From: Paenibacillus sinensis
GTDB lineage: Bacteria; Bacillota; Bacilli; Paenibacillales; Paenibacillaceae
Reading direction: 5' to 3'
DNA length: 64,000 nucleotides
Assembly: GCF_019904155.1 (NCBI RefSeq)
Contig: NZ_JAHCMB010000148.1
Location: 260 to 64,259 of the forward strand
The position numbers and the translations under genes are program-made. Of this stretch, positions 56,382 to 64,000 are shown one piece after another; positions within the stretch are counted from its first letter, which is position 1; each line of letters begins with the position of its first letter. A model generated the notes under the pieces. The model had not been told where the DNA came from. It worked only from the letters and a program-made list of their open reading frames with translations, and did no database searches.

Positions 56382-57167
56382 TTACGAATACGGCGCCTCA
56401 TCCGGCGCCCTAACTACATAGCCCTCCCCCCGGACTGTGTGAATCAGCTTCTGACGGTGGCCTTTATCCACTTTTACCCGAAGATGACGGATGTACACAT
56501 CGACGACATTCGTCCCGGCATGAAAATGATAACCCCATACCCGGCGGAGAATCATCTCACGGGAGCAGACTTCCCCGCAGTTCTCTGCGAGAAAATACAG
56601 AAGGGCGAACTCCTTGGAAGTCAGCTGCAGATTTTGACCTTCGCGCATCGCGCATCGGCGGGGACGGTCCAGCACCAGTCCTCCGATCTTCAGTACGGAC
56701 TGCCGGCTCCTTATGCCTGCCAATTCGAGCAGGTTCATAACCCGTGCAGCCAGTTCCCCTTCGTGCAGCGGATATGCCATGTAGTCATTCGCTCCCGATT
56801 TTAGGGACGCTTCCGCTGCATCGCCGCCGCTGGCGCCGGAAATGGCCAATACCGGAAGGCGCTTGCCGTCGCTCCTTGCCTGGTCCACGACCTGCCACCC
56901 TTCCCATCCGGGTACATCTACAAGCTGGGCGACAAGCAGAGAAGCCTCTCCGCGCTTCAGAAGCTCTCCGAGCTGGTCTGTGCGGCTGCACATCTGAACA
57001 GACAACCCGATATCGTCCAGCACCCGGGCTATAAGTGAAGACTGCGGGGATGCCTCCTTCCTTGCATTCCCCGCGTCTTCATACTCCCCGATGGAGATGC
57101 TGTCATCTGAGATTCGGTCATCTGCCGCAGCTTCCCCGGTATACCAGATGATATTTTCATTCACCAT
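56382..57167 (-). CDS. OmpR-type winged-helix regulator with a degenerate receiver domain
   Basis: A 261-residue protein. After an acidic lead of about 50 residues comes a receiver-like domain (about 50-150). The usual phospho-acceptor segment reads LLVAQLVDVPGWEGW, so the Asp is not at its normal place, and the conserved Lys-Pro reads AYPLHEG. The C-terminal winged helix is normal (LTSKEFALLYFLAENCG, VDVYIRHLRVKVD, TVRGEGYVV). No kinase is adjacent. ATG 57167 is preferred, with GGGGG close upstream; a longer frame crosses a terminator. It probably works without phosphorylation. Confidence 0.85.
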   Translation of the reverse strand: MVNENIIWYTGEAAADDRISDDSISIGEYEDAGNARKEASPQSSLIARVLDDIGLSVQMCSRTDQLGELLKRGEASLLVAQLVDVPGWEGWQVVDQARSDGKRLPVLAISGASGGDAAEASLKSGANDYMAYPLHEGELAARVMNLLELAGIRSRQSVLKIGGLVLDRPRRCAMREGQNLQLTSKEFALLYFLAENCGEVCSREMILRRVWGYHFHAGTNVVDVYIRHLRVKVDKGHRQKLIHTVRGEGYVVRAPDEAPYS

Positions 57168-57238
57168 GCATCCCCCATATCCGTTCGCTTCCGGCTCACA
57201 GGAAGCGTCATAGGCATATGGGTTAGGATACCCCCACA

Positions 57239-57276
57239 GCAAAACGGCCATTCCTGCACAGGATGGCCGTTTTGCT
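57239..57276 (-). terminator. terminator of the ThiF-like gene
   Basis: GCAAAACGGCCAT pairs with ATGGCCGTTTTGC around a 12-base loop. On the minus strand the T-run lies in the second arm, 40 bases after the stop. Confidence 0.75.
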
Positions 57277-57318
57277 ATGCGCAGCATCAGCAGCTTTATT
57301 AGAAGACTCGTATCCCGA

Positions 57319-58389
57319 TTAACCGAAGTAGCGGTGGTACACGCTTCTCGCAGCCGAGATATCATTCGTACCGTGAATCAATGCTCTCCCATCTCCAAAG
57401 ATCACCACCCGGTAGTCCCCATCGTTAAAGGAGACGAGGTACGGATTGCTCTCCACCTTGCCAATGCCTAGCCGTTCGAGGCGGCCGGCCGTCTCCGGGA
57501 GCGACAGCTTGCCGCGTACAGCCGGACGAATCTGTACCGTATTGCGTCCGCACAGCACATCGCTCCGCTCCGTATTCGCAGCCAGCAAATAGGGATATAC
57601 CGGGTCCTGGCCGCATGAAGGGCAGTTCGCCTTGCGGGCGGCCGACACCCCGATCTCCTGATATTCGTTGCTCCAGACGTCGAAAGTGAGCAGCTTGCCG
57701 CGAAGCTTGTCCTTCTTCCCGCCAAGGAGCTTGACGGCCTCCATAGTGGCATGGGAGACCACCATCTGAACCGCTTGAGGGAGAATTCCAGCCGTGTCGC
57801 AGGTGTCTCCGCCAAGCGGAACGGTGCCGAGCAGACAGTTCAGACACGGGGTCTCTCCCGGCAAGAACGTATATGAGACACCGTAGCTGGCAACACAAGC
57901 CCCGTAAATCCAGGGTATGCCTTTCTTCTGGGCGATATCGTTCAGAATAAGCCTTGTATCGAAATTATCTGTTGCATCCATAATCAGATCCACGCCTTCG
58001 GCCAGCTCTTCAAGCTCCTCAGCCCGCACATCCAGAATATGGCTCTCCACTGTTACCTCAGAGTTGATGGCCGACAGACGGGCTTTGGCAGCCGCCGCCT
58101 TGGGCGTCCGGTTGATCGCATCCTCTTCCGTGTACAGCGTCTGCCGCTGCAGATTGCTCCATTCGACATAGTCCCGGTCGACGATGATCACCCGTCCCGT
58201 TCCGCTGCGCACCAGCGTCTCAGCCATGCCGGTCCCAAGCGCGCCCGCTCCGACGATGAGCACTGCCGAATCCGCGAGACGGCGCTGGCCTTCCTTGCCG
58301 AAGGGCGCAAACCTGACCTGGCGGGAATACCGTCCGTCTCTGCCGTCGGCCACAGCAGCGGACTTCTCTCTATCGGTTTCTCTATCCAT
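57319..58389 (-). CDS. ThiF/MoeB-family E1-like adenylyltransferase
   Basis: A 356-residue E1-like enzyme that adenylates the C terminus of a small sulfur-carrier protein (ThiS or MoaD type). The motifs are RYSRQVRFAPFG, the nucleotide-binding VLIVGAGALGTGMAE, the catalytic Arg region WSNLQRQTLY, and two zinc-binding CxxC pairs (CLNCLLG, CPSCGQDP). Asp-rich DATDNFDTR is present. About 65 C-terminal residues follow the usual end. The specific partner (thiamine or molybdopterin) cannot be decided; moeA-mobB are 50 kb away in this window and thiN is nearby. GGAGGAG precedes ATG. Confidence 0.92.
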   Translation of the reverse strand: MDRETDREKSAAVADGRDGRYSRQVRFAPFGKEGQRRLADSAVLIVGAGALGTGMAETLVRSGTGRVIIVDRDYVEWSNLQRQTLYTEEDAINRTPKAAAAKARLSAINSEVTVESHILDVRAEELEELAEGVDLIMDATDNFDTRLILNDIAQKKGIPWIYGACVASYGVSYTFLPGETPCLNCLLGTVPLGGDTCDTAGILPQAVQMVVSHATMEAVKLLGGKKDKLRGKLLTFDVWSNEYQEIGVSAARKANCPSCGQDPVYPYLLAANTERSDVLCGRNTVQIRPAVRGKLSLPETAGRLERLGIGKVESNPYLVSFNDGDYRVVIFGDGRALIHGTNDISAARSVYHRYFG

Positions 58390-58504
58390 CCCGATTCTCC
58401 TCCAAACTCAAGGATAAACGCCTTACGGCGTCCTTTAGGCGCCAAACGTTTACCAAGCAATAGAAGACCTTTTATAAGCAACAACTTATAAAGTCTTATA
58501 TTTT

Positions 58505-58552
58505 GAAAAAAGTCCGGGGTTCCGCTCATGACTTGAGCCGCCTCCCGGACTT
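58505..58552 (-). terminator. terminator of the ABC-F gene
   Basis: AAGTCCGGG pairs with CCCGGACTT and is followed by TTTTTTC on the minus strand, with an inner GGCTCA/TGAGC stem. Confidence 0.75.
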
Positions 58553-58669
58553 ATTATTCAGGCTGGCATCCAACCTTCATCCCATGCTTCAAATGACTAC
58601 CGCGCCTTCCGGGCAGTTGGCGGTGCTATAATACATTTTAGACATTATATACGCTCCGCCCTTATCGCG

Positions 58670-60223
58670 CTATACGGATTGTGTGGACCATTGCTCAACG
58701 TTCCACGTCTTCGTCACCCAGTCTTCATAGAAGTCGGGTTCGTGGGAGACGAGCAGCACTGTGCCCTTATATTCTTTAAGCGCGCGCTTGAGCTCTTCCT
58801 TCGCCACGACGTCCAGATGGTTCGTCGGTTCGTCGAAGAGAATCCAGTTGCTCTCGCGCATCATCAGCTTGCAGAGCCGGACCTTCGCCTGCTCTCCCCC
58901 GCTCAGCATGTTCAGCGGACGGGTAATATGCTCGTTCTTCAGGCCGCAGCGGGCCAAATGCGCGCGCACCTCATGCTGATTCAGGCTTGAGAACTCATTC
59001 CATACGTCGTCGATCGGCGTAATGTTGCCAGCCTTGACCTCCTGCTGGAAGTAGGCGGGATTCAGGAAATCGCCAAGATAAGTCTTGCCGCTGACCGGCG
59101 GAATAACGCCGAGAATGGTCTTCAGCAGCGTTGATTTGCCCACCCCGTTGCAGCCGACAATGGCGATCTTCTCTCCCCGCTCGATCGTCATGTTCATCTT
59201 GGGAAGCAGCGGACGGTCGTAGCCGATCTCGAAATCAATGCCCTCGAACACCGTCTTGCCGCTCGCCCGGCTCTCCTTGAACTGGAACACCGGTTTGACC
59301 GCTTCTTCCGGCTTGTCGATCCGTTCCAGTCGGTCAAGCTGCTTCTCACGGCTCTTCGCCCGGCCGGATGTAGAATAACGGGCTTTGTTGCGCGCGATGA
59401 AATCCTCCTGCTTCTTGATGAACTCCTGCTGCTTCTCATAAGCCTCAATATGCTGGGTCTTGTTGATATACGCCATATCCAGGAACTTCTCATAGTTCGC
59501 TGTATACCGGGTCAGCTTGGCAAATTCCAGATGATAGACGACATTCACGACCTTGTTCATGAATTCCGAATCATGGGAAATGAGAACGAAAGCGTACGGA
59601 TAATTCTTCAGGTAGTTCGTCAGCCATTCGATATGCTCCACGTCCAGATAGTTCGTCGGTTCGTCGAGCAGCAACACATTCGGCTTCTCCAGAAGCAGCT
59701 TCGCCAGCAGCACCTTCGTCCGCTGGCCCCCGCTGAGTGCGGACACGTCCCGGTCCAGGCCGATGACCGACAGACCAAGGCCGTTGGCCATTTCCTCAAC
59801 CTTTACATCGATCAGATAAAAATCACCGATTTCGAGCTGCTCCTGAATTTCGCCCATCTCCTCCAGCAGCACTTCCAGCTCCTCCGGAGTGGCGTCTGCC
59901 ATCTTGTCGGTGATCGACATCATTTCCTTCTCCAGCTCCAGCAGCGGCAGGAACGCATCTTTCAGTACGTCGCGCACCGTCTTGCCGGGGGTAAGGATCG
60001 TATGCTGGTCCAAATAGCCATAGCGCACTTTCGGCGTCCATTCCACCTTGCCGCTATCCTTCAGCAGCTTGCCCGTTAAAATATTCATCAGCGTCGATTT
60101 GCCGACACCGTTCGCTCCCACCAGTCCGACATGCTCTCCGGCCAGCAGCCGGAAGGATACATTCTTGAACAGCTGACGCTCCCCGAAATTATGGGCTACG
60201 TCTTCAACAGTAAGTAAACTCAT
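58670..60223 (-). CDS. ABC-F family ATPase (YfmM-like)
   Basis: A 517-residue protein with two ATPase domains and no membrane segments. Walker A loops GANGVGKST (about 37) and GCNGVGKST (about 350), signature ALSGGQRTKV and MLSGGEQAKV, and Walker B LLLDEPTNYLD and ILFDEPTNHLD. The linker between the domains (about 240-300) is basic and helical (QQEFIKKQEDFIARNKARYS), as in ribosome-binding ABC-F factors. The length and start resemble Bacillus YfmM. It likely acts in translation, not transport; antibiotic-resistance function is not evident. Confidence 0.93.
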   Translation of the reverse strand: MSLLTVEDVAHNFGERQLFKNVSFRLLAGEHVGLVGANGVGKSTLMNILTGKLLKDSGKVEWTPKVRYGYLDQHTILTPGKTVRDVLKDAFLPLLELEKEMMSITDKMADATPEELEVLLEEMGEIQEQLEIGDFYLIDVKVEEMANGLGLSVIGLDRDVSALSGGQRTKVLLAKLLLEKPNVLLLDEPTNYLDVEHIEWLTNYLKNYPYAFVLISHDSEFMNKVVNVVYHLEFAKLTRYTANYEKFLDMAYINKTQHIEAYEKQQEFIKKQEDFIARNKARYSTSGRAKSREKQLDRLERIDKPEEAVKPVFQFKESRASGKTVFEGIDFEIGYDRPLLPKMNMTIERGEKIAIVGCNGVGKSTLLKTILGVIPPVSGKTYLGDFLNPAYFQQEVKAGNITPIDDVWNEFSSLNQHEVRAHLARCGLKNEHITRPLNMLSGGEQAKVRLCKLMMRESNWILFDEPTNHLDVVAKEELKRALKEYKGTVLLVSHEPDFYEDWVTKTWNVEQWSTQSV

Positions 60224-60382
60224 CGTTTCTCTTTAAGCTCCTATCTATATTTAAAATCAGGAATAATCCGTTATGGATACAACGATTAATTTTAGCATAT
60301 TTCAGATCTTTTACGAAACTAAAAAGTTCGCTTTCCATCACTTTTCATCACATTTCATTCTACTTCATGGCTGTTCCGATAC

Positions 60383-61933
60383 CTACCGACGCTGTTTTTG
60401 AAAAAAGCGCTTTTTCTGGAACGTCGATTGATGCTCCGCCTCTTCCGCAAAGCCACATACTAAAGGCTCCATGATGCTGCGTAGAACAGCCTCCAGCGCA
60501 CCGCCGCCCGCGAAGGGATCGGGCTGGCAGGGCAGCCCGTACACGTCCCGGGACTGCAGCAGCCCGCGCAGCCTGCGCTCGTCCTTGCCGCCGGCCAGTG
60601 ACAGGCCGACGACAAAGCCCCCGGCATCCGGGCGCCATTCAACCCGCTCCAGCGCCTGGAGCGTCTCCTTCAGGCGCCACAGCGATGCCGAAGCGATGAG
60701 CAGGCTGACGTCGCCCAGCCTGCGGTCCTCCTCGGCCCGGCCGTACCGGCCTGTGCCGAGGTCGAGCACGGCGAAGCGGAACCCTGCGGTCAGTTCCGCG
60801 GGATCGCTGTCCGGCTGGAGCTTCAAGCAGCGGATGCCGGACAGCTCAAAGCCTGCGCCCGCGTCCGGCCCGCTGCGGACGCCGGGCGGAGCCGCCGCTT
60901 CGCGCAGGCGGCTCCAGGCGCCGGAAGCCGGGTCGCATTCGACCCAGGCGACCGGTCCGGCGCCCGACCTGGCCAGCGCATGCGCGGCGGCCAGGGAGAC
61001 ATGCGTCGCGCCGAGGCCCGGCGCGGCTCCCAGCACCGCGAGCCGCCGGCAAGCCTGCGGCGGCTCGGGCTGCGCTGTCAGGCCAGGCAGCGCCGGCCTG
61101 ACGCTTGCGGTGCTGCCGCGGAGGCCGCTCCGCTCCCGCGGCAGCATGCCCTGTAGCGCCGCGGATGCCTCGGCGGCGCTGCCGTACCGGTCCTCCGGCC
61201 TTGGGCGAAGCAGCTTCCGCAGGAAGGGGACCAGACCGGCCGTAGTCCGGCCTTCAAGCCGCCGCTCCATGCCCGGCGACCATTCGGTGGCTGTACCGCC
61301 TGTGGCCAGGTACAGCAGCAGCGCCCCGAGACCGTAGAGATCGGAACGGGCATCGGTCTGCCCGCCGCCGTACTGCTCGGGTGCGGCAAAACCTACCGTC
61401 CCCAGCTTGACGGTATCGCTCAAGGCATCGCTGCGGTGACGGCGGGCGATGCCGAAATCGATCAGCATCAACCCGCTCTCCGGCGTCAGCATAATGTTGG
61501 AGGGCTTGAGATCGCGGTACACGATCGGTGGATGGAGACCGTGGAGATATTGCAGCACCTCCAGCAGCTCGCCCGCAAAGACAGGCAGCACGTCGGGAGG
61601 CATCTTCCCGTTCACCGATTTCAAATACCGGTCGAGGGTCACCCCTTCGATATAGTCCATGACCAGATAGGCATAGCCGTCCTCGTCCGGCGGGAAGAAG
61701 TCGGCAATCCTTGGCAGCCGTCTGTGGGACAGTCCGGTCAACAGCTCCGCCTCGGAACGCAGCGCCTCTCCATCCGGCAGCCCCGCCGTTTCCTTCACCG
61801 CCCAGCACTTGCCGGGCAGCTTGAGATCCTTCGCCTTGTGAACATGACTTTCGCCCCCGGAACCAATCATGCCGGTAATGATATACCGCCCGCCGAGCGT
61901 GGCGCCGGGCGCAAGCTTTGTCGGATAACGCAT
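60383..61933 (-). CDS. Ser/Thr protein kinase fused to a degenerate ParA/MinD-like domain
   Basis: A 516-residue protein. The kinase domain (about 14-265) has the glycine loop GSGGESHVH, the VAIK Lys in WAVKET, catalytic loop YRDLKPSN (YRD in place of HRD), and LIDFGIARR. From about residue 290 an Ala/Arg-rich, very GC-rich section reads like a P-loop protein: LAVLGAAPGLGATHVSLAAAHALA, then VAWVECDP and FAVLDLGTG, i.e. the MinD/ParA layout. The Walker A lysines are missing. No transmembrane or PASTA domain follows. ATG 61933 follows GAAGGAG. Monocistronic by appearance. Confidence 0.88.
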   Translation of the reverse strand: MRYPTKLAPGATLGGRYIITGMIGSGGESHVHKAKDLKLPGKCWAVKETAGLPDGEALRSEAELLTGLSHRRLPRIADFFPPDEDGYAYLVMDYIEGVTLDRYLKSVNGKMPPDVLPVFAGELLEVLQYLHGLHPPIVYRDLKPSNIMLTPESGLMLIDFGIARRHRSDALSDTVKLGTVGFAAPEQYGGGQTDARSDLYGLGALLLYLATGGTATEWSPGMERRLEGRTTAGLVPFLRKLLRPRPEDRYGSAAEASAALQGMLPRERSGLRGSTASVRPALPGLTAQPEPPQACRRLAVLGAAPGLGATHVSLAAAHALARSGAGPVAWVECDPASGAWSRLREAAAPPGVRSGPDAGAGFELSGIRCLKLQPDSDPAELTAGFRFAVLDLGTGRYGRAEEDRRLGDVSLLIASASLWRLKETLQALERVEWRPDAGGFVVGLSLAGGKDERRLRGLLQSRDVYGLPCQPDPFAGGGALEAVLRSIMEPLVCGFAEEAEHQSTFQKKRFFQKQRR

Positions 61934-62045
61934 ATGCAATCTCCTTCTGAGTGCGGGATTATTATGCGCACCCATTGATTATTATCATTAATATTTAATC
62001 CTATGATCTTAACTGTTCTTGCTCTGGAACCCAGTCAGACACAAC

Positions 62046-62098
62046 AAAAAATCCCGCCAAACCGGCGCCTGTACTATAGCGCACGATTCGGCGGGATG
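62046..62098 (-). terminator. terminator after the RlmM-like gene
   Basis: ATCCCGCC pairs with GGCGGGAT around a structured loop, followed by TTTTTTG on the minus strand. Confidence 0.85.
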
Positions 62099-62132
62099 CT
62101 TTCCCGTCATCGGTATTAATCTTTTTATCCAA

Positions 62133-63200
62133 TTAATATTTAATCATATAAAGAGTTACTTCATCACGGTTATGAAACAGCTGCTTCACCCGCTGAATCT
62201 GCATCCGTTCGTCCTCGAACATCGCGGTAATCTCTTTGATCAGCGCCATCGGCTTCTTCGTGAGCAGCTTGATTGTCACCACTGCCGTTCCACCGGGAAC
62301 GAGGCTATACAGCAGGCCGGATACCAGCTTGGCCATCAGCTTCGGATTCCAGCTCATATCGCAGACGAGGAGGTCAAATTCATTTTCCCTAAACTTGACC
62401 TCTCCGGCATTCTTGCGGAGCACCTTAAGCGCCGGATGATTCGCAAGGGAGTCATGCATCCGCGCCGGATCGACGGCGGTAACCGACAGGCCCCTCTCGA
62501 GCAGGAACGAAGTCCAGCCCCCGGGTGCAGCTCCGATATCGAGCCCCTTGCGGAAAGCCGCAAAATCGATCCCGAATTCCTTCTCCGCTTCCATCAGCTT
62601 GAATTTCGCCCGGGAGATTTGTCCGTCCTCCCGCCGGAACCGGATTGCTCCGCCGTTCCAGTCGGATAAATTGTCCTCTGGCCGGGAAATCCCGGCGTAC
62701 AGGGCGCTGCCGGCCGCGTAGACCGATACGATCCAGGCCGGCTGCTGCACGGTAAACTCCGCGGCGACGCCCTCAAGCCCGGCCTGTAGCAGCTCCCGCA
62801 GCTCGCCGGGACTCTCGGTCCAGAACGAGTCATCGGTCTTGCGCGCTTGCAGGGCGATTGCTTCACCACTCAGCTCGGTCCGGCGGCTCAAATAGACCGC
62901 CAGCCGGTCCAGCGCTTCTCTGCTGCCCTCGTCCTGGAATTGAACCGGCTGAATATGCCGGAGGAAGACCGGAGGATTGTCGCCGAGTCTCCGGGTTACT
63001 TCCTCCGGTTCGGCATGCAGCGTAGCCAGGAACACTTCGCCGGGCACCAGCAGGGTGCTTTTGACAGAACCGAATAGTCGGCGCAGCTCTTCCTGCGCGT
63101 AAGGTGCGAACCCATGGTTCGCCGTACAGATAAAGCGCGAGGAAACGCCGCTTCCCTCTTGGAGCTTGGTCTGTTCTTCGTTTGGGATATGTTCGTTCAA
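62133..63200 (-). CDS. RlmM/FtsJ-type rRNA 2'-O-methyltransferase
   Basis: A 355-residue SAM-dependent methyltransferase. The N-terminal half (about 1-200) is THUMP-like. The RrmJ/FtsJ-fold half has SAM motif I DIGAAPGGWTSFLLERG, catalytic Asp in LLVCDMSWNP and catalytic Lys in VVTIKLL, with an earlier Lys in AKFKLMEAE; this is the K-D-K pattern of 2'-O-methyltransferases such as RlmM. It starts at TTG, overlapping the ABC ATPase stop by four bases (TTGA). The target nucleotide cannot be read from sequence. Confidence 0.88.
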   Translation of the reverse strand: MNEHIPNEEQTKLQEGSGVSSRFICTANHGFAPYAQEELRRLFGSVKSTLLVPGEVFLATLHAEPEEVTRRLGDNPPVFLRHIQPVQFQDEGSREALDRLAVYLSRRTELSGEAIALQARKTDDSFWTESPGELRELLQAGLEGVAAEFTVQQPAWIVSVYAAGSALYAGISRPEDNLSDWNGGAIRFRREDGQISRAKFKLMEAEKEFGIDFAAFRKGLDIGAAPGGWTSFLLERGLSVTAVDPARMHDSLANHPALKVLRKNAGEVKFRENEFDLLVCDMSWNPKLMAKLVSGLLYSLVPGGTAVVTIKLLTKKPMALIKEITAMFEDERMQIQRVKQLFHNRDEVTLYMIKY

Positions 63201-63979
63201 ATGGACAACCCTCTCCGTTTTATTTTGATCCAGGGACGTTCATCCTCCCATTCGATATCCACAGGCAGCTCATAGGCGGCGAGCATCAGCTCGCTGTTCA
63301 GAACCTCCCGCTTCGGTCCGGCTCCCGCCAGCTTGCCGGCGCGGATCAGCGCCACATGGGTAAAGAGTGGCACGATTTCCTCTACATGATGGGTCACATA
63401 GACTACCGTAACGTTGCGCCGGTTCAGCTTGTCTACCTCCGTGAGCATCTTCTCGCGTTCATACAAATCGAGGCCTGCGCAAGGCTCGTCCAGGATGAGC
63501 AGTTTGGGGTCCGCCATCAGGCACCGGGCCAGCATCGCCTTCTTGCGTTCGCCCTGGGACAATGTGCCAAAAGGATGCTCCGCAAGTCCGCCCATATTCA
63601 TATCCTCGAGAAGACCGATCGCCTTGGCTTTGATTTCGCCGGGAATACTCTGATAGAAGCGGAGATACGCATAAGCGCCCGTAGCCACGACTTCCCAGAC
63701 GGGATCACGAAGCGTCAGCTTCTCCATAAGGGATGGCCCGATATACCCGATCTCTTTGCGGACTTCGCGCAGATCGACCTGGCCGTATGTATGACCCAAT
63801 ACTTGTACGGTTCCGCTGCTGGGGAAGAGATAACCGGTCATCATTTCGAGCAGCGTCGTCTTGCCCGAGCCGTTCCGCCCGAGAATGACCCAGTTCTCGC
63901 CTTCCTTAATCTCAAGAGACACGTCGTCCAGTATGAGGTTGTCTTCTCTGCGCAGCGTTAAATGCTGCAATGAAATCAT
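63197..63979 (-). CDS. ABC transporter ATP-binding protein
   Basis: A 260-residue ATPase. Walker A GRNGSGKTT, Q-loop region GYIGPSLMEKL, signature LSQGERKKAMLARCL (SQ in place of SG), Walker B LLILDEPCAGLD and H-loop YVTHHVEEIV. It is of the iron/molybdate-like short ATPase kind, with no permease seen before the window ends. It is coupled by stop/start overlap to the methyltransferase gene. Its start is ATG 63979, and ribosome-binding AAGGAG precedes it near the right edge. Confidence 0.9.
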   Translation of the reverse strand: MISLQHLTLRREDNLILDDVSLEIKEGENWVILGRNGSGKTTLLEMMTGYLFPSSGTVQVLGHTYGQVDLREVRKEIGYIGPSLMEKLTLRDPVWEVVATGAYAYLRFYQSIPGEIKAKAIGLLEDMNMGGLAEHPFGTLSQGERKKAMLARCLMADPKLLILDEPCAGLDLYEREKMLTEVDKLNRRNVTVVYVTHHVEEIVPLFTHVALIRAGKLAGAGPKREVLNSELMLAAYELPVDIEWEDERPWIKIKRRGLSI

Positions 63980-64000
63980 GATGAATTCACACTCCTTATA

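Noticed and set aside
58420..58500. Inverted-repeat-like GCC/GGC text upstream of the ThiF-like gene
   Set aside because: The pairings are short and imperfect and have no T-run or operator symmetry.
61976..61998. Fur-box-like AT-rich sequence (TGATAATAATC) before the kinase gene
   Set aside because: Only one half-site fits well and the other arm is poor; no iron-related gene adjoins it.
63197..64000. Molybdate or iron uptake assignment of the last ABC ATPase
   Set aside because: No permease or binding protein is in view, so the substrate cannot be inferred.

Overview
The window looks like a chromosomal segment of a Firmicute of the Paenibacillus type. The support is AGGAGG-type ribosome binding sites, frequent GTG/TTG starts, moderately high GC, a T-box ahead of proS, a XerS-type recombinase, a sigma-W-like promoter before pspA and an rrn leader in Bacillales style. 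No species can be named from the sequence alone. It is mostly well-ordered core and housekeeping DNA. I see no prophage, insertion sequence, CRISPR array or rRNA/tRNA gene inside the window, although the left edge is the promoter and leader of an rRNA operon running off the window leftwards.

Layout. 0-8.5 kb: rrn leader (minus), a small CMD-fold protein, a lipoprotein, an SDR, a GNAT, xerS, moeA-mobB (molybdenum cofactor), and a pspA-DUF4178 envelope-stress pair behind an ECF-type promoter. 8.5-12 kb: LpdD-like protein, pyrD-pyrK, a polysaccharide deacetylase lipoprotein and a LysM-3D wall protein. 12-16 kb: ppk1 and ppx, convergent with overlapping 3' ends, with PhoP-like repeats ahead of ppk1. 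16-18.6 kb: an arginine-type amino acid ABC transporter with two ARG-box-like sites in its promoter. 18.8-26 kb: a GH13 enzyme and the glycogen genes glgB-glgA, divergent from glgC. 26-32.6 kb: a minus-strand run of MFS, an odd ABC ATPase, an FG-GAP lipoprotein, a two-component system and a double GNAT. 32.7-40 kb: an ArsR-like regulator, a HAD phosphatase, a DsbA-like protein, a GH36 alpha-galactosidase with a divergent AraC regulator, and an A/T-rich MarR-GNAT pair. 40-45 kb: topB, a striking 7/8-bp tandem repeat array, and proS with its T-box leader. 45-53 kb: orphan gltD, folA-thyA and the pdhABCD operon. 53-64 kb: an esterase, LMW-PTP, thiN, an NlpC/P60 hydrolase, an OmpR-type regulator with a degenerate receiver, a ThiF/MoeB-like E1 enzyme, an ABC-F protein, a Ser/Thr kinase fused to a degenerate ParA-like domain, an RlmM-like methyltransferase and an ABC ATPase.

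Functional themes are storage polymers (glycogen, polyphosphate), central carbon entry (PDH), nucleotide and folate metabolism (pyrKD, folA, thyA), and envelope maintenance (PspA, LysM-3D, NlpC/P60, deacetylase). The observations most worth following are the TACTCGG array abutting the proS stop codon, the kinase-ParA fusion, the receiver that has lost its phospho-acceptor, the sigma-W-like promoter of pspA, the ARG-box pair, the Pho-box pair at ppk1, and the ABC ATPase without permease or H-loop histidine in the signalling operon.
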